A stretch of DNA of 12,586 nt from Anaerolineales bacterium UBA6668 (GTDB lineage: Bacteria > Chloroflexota > Anaerolineae > Anaerolineales > UBA6668): contig DKKK01000217.1 of the NCBI GenBank assembly GCA_002455215.1, positions 33,298 through 45,883 of the forward strand, read 5' to 3'. Shown piece after piece: positions 6,896-12,586 of the stretch. The position numbers and the translations under genes are program-made. The first letter of the stretch is position 1. Every line of letters begins with the position of its first letter. The notes beneath the pieces were generated by a model, which worked only from the letters and a program-made list of their open reading frames with translations, was not told where the DNA came from and did not search any database.

Positions 6896-8242
6896 ATGTC
6901 CCAAAACAACAAAAAACGTTCGGTAACTCCTTTTCTCATAGTCGCCTGGCTAGCGCTCACCTGCATTGCCGGGGTGCTAACTTTCGCGCTTATTTACTGG
7001 TTTAGTGGGGAAAATCCCGCCGGGCAACTAAGCTTTTTCGGTGGTGCTACTGCTACCCCCACCCCCCAACCCACAGCAACCAGCCTACCTCCAACCGCCG
7101 TCCCCACTGAGTCACCCACCGAAGCCAGTGTGCCTACTGAGTCGCCTACCGAAGCGCCACCGCCCGCTCCCGGTAGTCAAAGCGGCATGATTTATGGCGT
7201 TCACATGCAAGCCACCAATTTGGGCGACCCAAACTATTGGATGGATTTGGTAAATGGCATGGGGCTCAAAGTGGTTAAGCACCAAATTTTCTGGCATGAG
7301 ATTGAACCCGCACAAGGACAGATGAATTGGGGCGGGTATGATGCCGTCTTTGAAGCCGCCAAAAATAAAGATTTTAAAGTGGTGGCAAGTGTAGTGGGTG
7401 CGCCAGAATGGTCACGCTCTATCCCCGGCACTAATGGTCCTCCCGATGATTATCAGCTTTTTGCCAATTTTGTCGGCGAGTTGGTCAAACGCTACCCAGG
7501 ACAAATTATCGCAGTGGAAATTTGGAATGAACCCAATCTGGTACAACGTGACTGGATGACCGGCGACAAACTAGTGACCGAAGAAGATCCCGGGCAGTAT
7601 GTGGAATTTCTGCGCTTGGCGGCACAAGCTATCAAAGCAGTTGACCCCAATATCATGATTATCTCTGCCGCACTGTCCCCAACCGGCAACAATGACCCTA
7701 CTCTGGCAATGGATGACTTTAAATATTTAGAGTTAATGGTGTCGGCAGGCTTACTAGATACAGTAGATTGTATTGGCGTACACAGCAACGGATTGAATGT
7801 GCCGCCCGAAGCCGCTTTTGATAAAATTGGTGAACTGCCCGAAGCCGCAACTTGGCAATTTACCGGACCCATTGGCAACCCCCATCACTCATGGAGCATG
7901 TACAGCACGATTACCGGCTACCATGAACGCACCAATAATAAGCCGTTGTGTATCACGGAGTTTGGTTGGCCCAGTCGAGATGGCTTAAGCGATACACTGG
8001 TTATTAAATCAGGCTTTGAATTTGCTACAGATAACACGGCTGATGAGCAAGCCGATTACATTTTACGGGCTCTGAAAATGTTCCGCGAAATGGGCTATGT
8101 CAAGATGGCAGTGGTGTACAACCTGAATTTATACACCATCACCGACCCCGAAAATAGTGACAATGTACTGTGGGCTTTGCTCGATTCGAATGGCGCACCG
8201 CGTGCTTCTTATTGGGCAGTGGCAAGCGCGGAAAAGCCGTAA
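6896..8242 (+). CDS. Membrane-anchored clan GH-A glycosidase (GH5/GH39-like)
   Basis: The protein is 448 residues from the ATG at 6896. A TTG two codons upstream is in frame but less likely. A basic N-terminus (NKKR) precedes one membrane helix at about 11-36, then a Pro/Thr linker at about 50-95 that contains VPTESPTEA twice at 30-nt spacing. The rest (about 98-448) is a TIM-barrel glycosidase. EIWNEPN holds the acid/base Glu212 and ITEFGW the nucleophile Glu355, so it should be active. The catalytic domain is homologous to the C-terminal domain of the upstream lipoprotein: both share WNEPNL, a run like AIKAxxPN..IIS, DCIGxH, and a TE[LF]G strand. It starts 126 nt after the membrane protein gene and ends before a strong terminator, so it is probably the last gene of the operon. 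Extracellular glycan cleavage or remodelling is expected; the family number and substrate are uncertain. Confidence 0.87.
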   Translation: MSQNNKKRSVTPFLIVAWLALTCIAGVLTFALIYWFSGENPAGQLSFFGGATATPTPQPTATSLPPTAVPTESPTEASVPTESPTEAPPPAPGSQSGMIYGVHMQATNLGDPNYWMDLVNGMGLKVVKHQIFWHEIEPAQGQMNWGGYDAVFEAAKNKDFKVVASVVGAPEWSRSIPGTNGPPDDYQLFANFVGELVKRYPGQIIAVEIWNEPNLVQRDWMTGDKLVTEEDPGQYVEFLRLAAQAIKAVDPNIMIISAALSPTGNNDPTLAMDDFKYLELMVSAGLLDTVDCIGVHSNGLNVPPEAAFDKIGELPEAATWQFTGPIGNPHHSWSMYSTITGYHERTNNKPLCITEFGWPSRDGLSDTLVIKSGFEFATDNTADEQADYILRALKMFREMGYVKMAVVYNLNLYTITDPENSDNVLWALLDSNGAPRASYWAVASAEKP

Positions 8243-8278
8243 CCGCAAGCGCACAACTTTATTCGGCATGATACGCCG

Positions 8279-8324
8279 ATACAAAAGGAGCTACTCCCCT
8301 ATACAGGCGTAGCTCCTTTTGTAT
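8279..8324. terminator. Bidirectional intrinsic terminator between convergent operons
   Basis: ATACAAAAGGAGCTAC (8279-8294) and GTAGCTCCTTTTGTAT (8309-8324) form a perfect 16-bp stem around a 14-nt loop. The T-rich 3' arm appears on both strands, and the hairpin lies between the stops of two convergent genes (8242 and 8356). A smaller hairpin, TCGGC/GCCGA at 8263-8279, abuts it on the left. Confidence 0.85.
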
Positions 8325-8355
8325 TCTTGTGCAAAGTGGCAAAGCTAACAGCCAG

Positions 8356-8877
8356 CTAACTGCCGTCTTCTTCCAAGCCAAGCGCCATTAAATAGCCGCG
8401 AGCACGTTCAGTAAGCGGGTAGCGGTTCGCCAAAGCCCAAAAGCGTGCGCCGTGATTGCCTTCCAGCAAATGCGCTAGTTCATGCACCACCACATATTTG
8501 ATAACCCACAGTGGGGTGGTTTTTAGCCGGTCGCTAATACGGAGCGTGCCTTCTGCGGGGGTACAACTGCCAAAGCGCGTGTTTTGGTTACTCACCCAGC
8601 GAATAGACTGCCAACGCAGTTTGCCTTCAAAAAATTCGCGGTTCAAGGCTTCGGCTAGGGTTTGCAAATCCAAATCGCCGTTTTGCCCATTGGCGCGTTT
8701 GTGTTTGCGTACCAGTTTGTGGCGCAATTGCGCCACAATTTTATCTAGTTCCGCTTGCGAGATGTAGGAGGGCGCCAGCACAATGATTTTGCCATCACGG
8801 ATGGATGCACTCACCGTGCGCACACGCTTATCACTGCGTACAATTTCTACCGGGAAGTCTTCAATCTGCATAGCCAT
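8356..8877 (-). CDS. YgjP-type (DUF45/M48-related) zinc metallopeptidase
   Basis: The protein is 173 residues, a little shorter than typical YgjP/WLM-domain proteins (about 220-240). It has no signal peptide, so it is expected to be cytoplasmic. The N-terminal half carries the usual pattern 'IRDGKIIVLAP' and a Lys/Arg-rich helix at 50-62. The motif RFGSC (101-105) matches the family's RWGSC. The zinc site is HELAH at 132-136, with Glu133 as catalytic base, followed by N141-H142 and F146-W147, which match the family pattern HExxHLxxxNHxxxFW. The ATG at 8877 comes 3 bp after the stop of the ABC-F gene; a second in-frame ATG lies at 8871. The tight spacing indicates co-transcription and probably translational coupling. 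Homologues are widespread, and the E. coli protein has no firmly assigned substrate. The terminator at 8279-8324 ends the transcript. Confidence 0.92.
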   Translation of the reverse strand: MAMQIEDFPVEIVRSDKRVRTVSASIRDGKIIVLAPSYISQAELDKIVAQLRHKLVRKHKRANGQNGDLDLQTLAEALNREFFEGKLRWQSIRWVSNQNTRFGSCTPAEGTLRISDRLKTTPLWVIKYVVVHELAHLLEGNHGARFWALANRYPLTERARGYLMALGLEEDGS

Positions 8878-8880
8878 GGG

Positions 8881-10893
8881 TTACCCCAGCATCCGCTCCC
8901 ATTCTTCCATGCTGTGTGCCAACTGGGCTTGGGCGTCTTCATAGGCTGTGCCCAACCGGCTCACTTCAGCAACATTTTGGGCTAGGCTGGCAGATTCCAG
9001 TGCTTGTGTCAGTTGGGTAATTGATTCTTCCAACTTTAGGATTTTTCGCTCTAAATTGGAAATTTGCTCTTGCTTTTTGCGTTCGGCGGCTTGAGCCGAG
9101 CGCACTTGCTTCTTTTCTTGCTGGTACACATTGGCATTACTGCTAGGCGACTCGGTGCGCTGAACGGCGCGGGCGGCTTTGGCTTCCAGGTATTCGCGGT
9201 AATTGCCGGCATAGGCAGTCAACTGCCCGCCTTCCACCTCCCAGATTTGGGTTGCCAACCGTTCAATCAGGTAGCGGTCGTGCGAAACCATCAGCACCGT
9301 GCCACCAAATTCTCGCAAGACTTGTTCCAGCACTTCTTGGGCGGGAATGTCCAGGTGGTTGGTGGGTTCATCGAGCAGGAGCAGATTCACCTTTTGCAGG
9401 GCAAGCTTTGCCAATGCCAGCCGCCCACGTTCCCCACCAGAGAGCACGCGCACTTCTTTGTACACTTCATCCCCACGAAAGAGAAACTTCGCTAAGTGGT
9501 CACGCACCTGCCCATCTAGCAGTTTGGTCACGGTTAGGATTTCATCAAATAGGGTGTTGCTGGGGGTCAAGCCTTCATGTGCCTGCGAAAAATAGCCCAT
9601 GTCTAGGGCAGAGCCAAATTTGAAGGTGCCTGTTTGGGCGGGCAGTTGCCCCAGCAAAGTTTTGAGCAGGCTGGATTTGCCACAGCCGTTGGGTCCAATG
9701 ACGGCGGCAAATTGTCCCCGCACTAGCAAAAGGTCGGGCAATTGAAAGAGGGGGTTGCCGGGGTAGCCAATCTGCAATTGGTAGGTTTCGAGCACGCGGT
9801 CACCGGAGCGGCGCGGTTTTTCCAGGTTTAGGCGCATTTCGGCGGCACGCACGAGCGGGTCACGCAAGGCGCGGACGCGCGTTTCGGCTTCATCCACCCC
9901 CAACGGGCGACCACTCACCTCCACTTCGGCGGCAATTTCTGCCCAGCGTTTGCCCTTCACTGCTTCCACACCGGCTTGTTCGACTGCTTCGATTTCGCGG
10001 CTGATGCGGCGCAGTTTGCCTTTGGCTTGGGCGGTGTTTTGCCCGGCGATGTTGCGTTTGATGTACTCCATCTCCTTTAACATCCGCGCCCGTTCGGTTT
10101 CAAACATCAGGTGGCGCAATTCCCAGCGTTGGGTGCGTTGGGTTAGGTAGTGGCTGTAGTTGCCACGATAGACTTCTAGCTGTGCTGGACCCAGCTCCCA
10201 AATGCGGTTGGCAACTTTATCCAAGAAGTAGCGGTCATGGCTGACAATTAAGGCTGTGCCAGCCCACGCATTGAGCCAGTTTTCTAGCCACTCCACAGCT
10301 TGGATGTCCAAATGGTTGGTGGGTTCATCTAGGAAAAGAAATTCGGGTTCTTCGAGTAGAATGCGGGCTAGGTTGGCACGCGTTTTTTGCCCACCGGAGA
10401 GTTGCTTCAGGGTTAGGGTGTTGTCGTTTTCCGTAAAGCCTAGCCCCGCCAGCGTTTGACGTACCCGCTGTTCGTAGGTGTAGCCACCGGCTTTTTCAAA
10501 ATCTTCTTGCAGGTGTCCGTATTCTTCCAGCAATTGCTCGCTGGGATGCTCCGCCATTTGCAGTTCCATCTGGTGCAGTTGTGCCGCCGTGTGGCGCAAT
10601 TCGGCAAAGGGTTCAACGACGTGTTGCCAAAGCGTGATTTTTTCCAGCTCTGGCGAAAGCACTTCTAAGCCGCCCTGCGCCAAGAAGCCCATGCGCAAGC
10701 CACGCGCCCGAAAGACATTGCCATCACTGGGGGCTTCGATGCCTGCCAGTAGCTTCAGCAGGGTGCTTTTGCCCACCCCATTGGGACCAACCAACGCGGC
10801 ACGCGCACCTTGCTCGATGGCTCCGCTCAAATTTTGAAAAATATCCCGATGCCCAAAGGATTTGGCAAGCTGGGAAAAGGAAATCAGGGACAT
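8881..10893 (-). CDS. ABC-F family ATPase (Uup/YdiF-like), ribosome-associated translation factor
   Basis: The protein is 670 residues with two ABC domains and no membrane segments, as expected for ABC-F proteins, which bind the ribosomal E site rather than transport. Domain 1 has Walker A GPNGVGKST (36-44), signature LSGGQ (165-169), Walker B ending in LDE with Glu190, and the switch His219. Domain 2 has Walker A GPNGCGKSS (400-408), LSGGE (484-488), Walker B with Glu509, and His538. Both Walker B motifs run into PTNHLD. The linker between the domains (about 240-330) is charged and helical, including NIAGQNTAQAKGK, and corresponds to the tRNA-interacting arm. A C-terminal coiled coil (about 590-670) resembles that of Uup. 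All catalytic residues are present. The ATG at 10893 has no visible Shine-Dalgarno sequence. Upstream lies an unusual tandem repeat, which may matter for regulation, since some ABC-F genes are controlled by leader attenuation. A specific antibiotic-resistance role cannot be claimed. Confidence 0.95.
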   Translation of the reverse strand: MSLISFSQLAKSFGHRDIFQNLSGAIEQGARAALVGPNGVGKSTLLKLLAGIEAPSDGNVFRARGLRMGFLAQGGLEVLSPELEKITLWQHVVEPFAELRHTAAQLHQMELQMAEHPSEQLLEEYGHLQEDFEKAGGYTYEQRVRQTLAGLGFTENDNTLTLKQLSGGQKTRANLARILLEEPEFLFLDEPTNHLDIQAVEWLENWLNAWAGTALIVSHDRYFLDKVANRIWELGPAQLEVYRGNYSHYLTQRTQRWELRHLMFETERARMLKEMEYIKRNIAGQNTAQAKGKLRRISREIEAVEQAGVEAVKGKRWAEIAAEVEVSGRPLGVDEAETRVRALRDPLVRAAEMRLNLEKPRRSGDRVLETYQLQIGYPGNPLFQLPDLLLVRGQFAAVIGPNGCGKSSLLKTLLGQLPAQTGTFKFGSALDMGYFSQAHEGLTPSNTLFDEILTVTKLLDGQVRDHLAKFLFRGDEVYKEVRVLSGGERGRLALAKLALQKVNLLLLDEPTNHLDIPAQEVLEQVLREFGGTVLMVSHDRYLIERLATQIWEVEGGQLTAYAGNYREYLEAKAARAVQRTESPSSNANVYQQEKKQVRSAQAAERKKQEQISNLERKILKLEESITQLTQALESASLAQNVAEVSRLGTAYEDAQAQLAHSMEEWERMLG

Positions 10894-10909
10894 GAAAAGA
10901 AATTAAGGG

Positions 10910-11025
10910 AATTAAAGGAATTAAGATTGAGCACTATTGGAGACTGTTTCCAAGCAAGCAGGCAGTATTTTCCACATTCGGTAGGTCAATTCCGATGCTC
11001 TGCCGATATTTTACCGGAAAACGGG
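10910..11025. repeat. Tandem intergenic repeat, copy 1
   Basis: This 116-bp unit runs from AATTAAAGGAATTAAG to GGAAAACGGG. Its last 53 bp (10973-11025) are identical to 11116-11168 in copy 2, 143 bp away; the first part differs at about ten positions and a 1-nt indel. Internal features are a near-dyad GGAGACTGTTTCC, arms CGGTA and TACCG, and CCGAT repeated directly with a 6-nt gap. On the minus strand it carries TTGACC, a possible -35 box with a poor -10. It lies directly upstream of the ABC-F start. Confidence 0.85.
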
Positions 11026-11051
11026 GCAAAAGGAGGCGATGAATGAAGGAA

Positions 11052-11168
11052 AATTAAAGGAATTAAAGATTGAGCGGCGTCGGAGACTGTTTCCAAGCAA
11101 ACAGGGAGTATTTTTCACATTCGGTAGGTCAATTCCGATGCTCTGCCGATATTTTACCGGAAAACGGG
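11052..11168. repeat. Tandem intergenic repeat, copy 2
   Basis: This is the second copy (117 bp), ending 11 bp from the lysA stop codon. It keeps the same dyad GGAGACTGTTTCC, CGGTA/TACCG arms, CCGAT pair and minus-strand TTGACC as copy 1. The 26-bp spacer between copies contains AAAGGAGG on the plus strand. No T-tailed terminator hairpin for lysA is visible here, so some read-through into the ABC-F gene is possible. Confidence 0.85.
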
Positions 11169-11179
11169 AAGAAGCGGGG

Positions 11180-12418
11180 CTAGGGCAGGGTGTGGAGCAA
11201 ATCGGCTAGTGTTTCGCGGCGGCGGATGAGTTTTGCTTGCCCGCCTTCCACCAGGACTTCGGCGGGGCGCAAGTGTCCATTGTAGTTGCTACTCATGGCA
11301 AAGCCATATGCCCCAGCCAGCATGACTGCCAGCACTTCACCGGCTTGCACTTGGGGCAGTTCACGCTCACGGGCAAGGTAGTCGCTACTCTCGCAGATGG
11401 GTCCGACAATATCTACCACTTGGGTTGGGCGGAAGGACTGCACAATGGGGGTGATGGGGTGGTAGGCTTGGTATAAGGTCGGGCGAATCAGTTCGGTCAT
11501 GCCGGCATCTACAATGACAAATTGCTTGAGTGGGTTGCGCTTGTTGTATTGCACGCGGGTCAGCAATACGCCACTGGGTCCGACAATCGAGCGCCCCGGC
11601 TCCATCACCAGCCGCAAGCCAGCCCCAGCCAGCACTTGCGCCACGGCTTGCACCCATTCTGCCGGGTGCGGGGCTGTTTTTTCATAGGGAATGCCCAATC
11701 CACCGCCCACGTCCACGTATTCCAGCGGTACGCCGGCGGCACGCAGTTCACTGGCGAGTTGGCATAGCAGTTGCGCCGACTGCACAAAGGGTTCAATTTC
11801 GCTGATTTGGGAGCCGATATGGGCGGCGATGCCAACAGGTTGTAGGTGGGGGTGGGTGCTTGCCCAATGCAAAAGCTGAACACCTTCGGTGGCGGGCACG
11901 CCAAATTTGTATTGAAAGGTGCCGGTACGAATGTAGGGGTGGGTGGCGGCGGCTACTTGCGGGTTGATGCGCACGCCCACCCGCGCCACACAGCCAATCT
12001 GTTGCGCCACATCTGCCACAGCCAATAGTTCTTCCGCAGATTCCACATGTAAGGCGAAAATGCCAGCTTGCAGGGCGGTTTGAATCTCGGCGCGGGTTTT
12101 GCCCACGCCAGAATAGAGGATGCGCTCGGCGGGAATGCCAGCTTGTTGCGCTAGGAACAGTTCTCCCCCACTGGTGACATCTGCCCCCATGCCCAACTGC
12201 CCTAACTGGCGCAGGATGTGCAAATTTGGATTGGCTTTGACGGCATAGCAAGTGAGTGCGCCGCTGGTGGCGGTTTGCTGGTAGGCAAGTGCCCGTTCAC
12301 GGATGGCGGTGGCACTATATACGTAGAGCGGTGTGCCAAACTGTTCGGCAAGTTGGGCGAGCGGCAGGTCTTCGCAATGCAGGTTGTGCTGGCGAAAGGT
12401 GAAGTGGGGAGGAAGCAT
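11180..12418 (-). CDS. lysA: Diaminopimelate decarboxylase
   Basis: The enzyme decarboxylates meso-diaminopimelate to L-lysine, the last step of lysine synthesis (EC 4.1.1.20). It is a cytoplasmic PLP enzyme of the alanine-racemase-like fold type III. The 412-residue length is normal. Visible hallmarks are YAVKANPN with PLP-binding Lys61, HIGSQI starting at His200, the phosphate-binding glycines GGGLG at 238-242, EPGRS at 273-277, CESSD with active-site Cys342, and GAYGFAMSSNYN with Tyr371. The N-terminal pattern (HCEDLPL, then FGTPLYVYS) fits the ATG at 12418, although no Shine-Dalgarno sequence is seen. A promoter candidate lies about 55-80 bp upstream. Related decarboxylases (ornithine/arginine, carboxynorspermidine) are less likely given CESSD and overall fit. 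No lysine riboswitch fits in the short predicted leader. The next gene leftward (ABC-F) is 286 bp away and functionally unrelated. Confidence 0.96.
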   Translation of the reverse strand: MLPPHFTFRQHNLHCEDLPLAQLAEQFGTPLYVYSATAIRERALAYQQTATSGALTCYAVKANPNLHILRQLGQLGMGADVTSGGELFLAQQAGIPAERILYSGVGKTRAEIQTALQAGIFALHVESAEELLAVADVAQQIGCVARVGVRINPQVAAATHPYIRTGTFQYKFGVPATEGVQLLHWASTHPHLQPVGIAAHIGSQISEIEPFVQSAQLLCQLASELRAAGVPLEYVDVGGGLGIPYEKTAPHPAEWVQAVAQVLAGAGLRLVMEPGRSIVGPSGVLLTRVQYNKRNPLKQFVIVDAGMTELIRPTLYQAYHPITPIVQSFRPTQVVDIVGPICESSDYLARERELPQVQAGEVLAVMLAGAYGFAMSSNYNGHLRPAEVLVEGGQAKLIRRRETLADLLHTLP

Positions 12419-12471
12419 GGGGGCTAGGTGGGTGTTTCTATTTGAATCGCTCCTATTTTAGCATAGTAACG

Positions 12472-12500
12472 ATTGTCTAACAGTTTGTAAGCATGGTCAA
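12472..12500 (-). promoter_or_regulatory. Candidate promoter of lysA
   Basis: On the minus strand TTGACC (12495-12500) is followed after exactly 17 nt by GACAAT (12472-12477), five and four of six matches to the -35 and -10 consensus. Transcription would begin near 12465, giving a leader of roughly 47 nt. The remaining 12501-12586 shows no gene. Confidence 0.5.
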
Positions 12501-12586
12501 CTTCTCAAGCTGTTTATACCTGTGCTATACCTATAACTACTTTGCATTTACCCAATAATCATCGAAGGGTGCGGTTCAGTTTTTCG

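Noticed and set aside
10810..11046. Plus-strand 78-codon frame across the ABC-F start and repeat copy 1
   Set aside because: It begins inside the ABC-F gene antisense, shows no domain, and its frame is not the one preserved between the two repeat copies.
12419..12586. Possible lysine riboswitch upstream of lysA
   Set aside because: The predicted leader of about 47 nt is far too short for the aptamer, and none of its conserved helices were seen.

Overview
The window reads as chromosomal DNA from a bacterium, most likely a member of Chloroflexota (Anaerolineae-like). The clues are secreted proteins with Pro/Thr-rich 'PTPQPTATS'-type linkers between membrane anchor and catalytic domain, large modular lipoproteins with clan GH-A glycosidase domains, and moderate GC content. 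This placement is inferred from protein style, not from a marker gene. Seven protein genes are well supported. No RNA gene, insertion sequence or CRISPR array was seen.

Left arm (126-2527, minus strand): a CPBP-family intramembrane protease gene is followed 65 nt downstream by an AT-rich gene for a membrane-anchored beta-propeller-like protein. A 733-bp non-coding region (2528-3260) separates them from the rightward genes. It holds two diverged copies of a hairpin-bearing repeat, one of which seems to supply the protease promoter, and a separate strong hairpin in the leader of the glycosidase operon.

Centre (3261-8242, plus strand): a likely three-gene operon for cell-surface proteins. The first gene encodes a large lipoprotein that joins a catalytically degenerate GH18-like domain to an intact clan GH-A (GH5/GH39-like) domain. 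It overlaps by one base a gene for a type II membrane protein with a strongly charge-segregated cytoplasmic tail and a Cys-containing external domain. The third gene encodes a membrane-anchored glycosidase homologous to the C-terminal domain of the first protein. Together they look like a glycan-handling module on the outer face of the membrane; the substrate cannot be read from the sequence.

Right arm (8279-12500, minus strand): a perfect 16-bp stem terminator separates the convergent blocks. Reading leftward from the right end come lysA (diaminopimelate decarboxylase), an intergenic region with a 116-bp sequence duplicated in tandem, an ABC-F family ATPase gene, and, 3 bp after its stop, a YgjP-type zinc metallopeptidase gene.

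The least explained parts are the dispersed hairpin repeat (copies at 2551, 2931 and 6778), the tandem repeat upstream of the ABC-F gene, and the pseudoenzyme-plus-enzyme fusion in the glycosidase operon. Nothing here is clearly a new biological system. The glycosidase operon is the best candidate for a less-described function.
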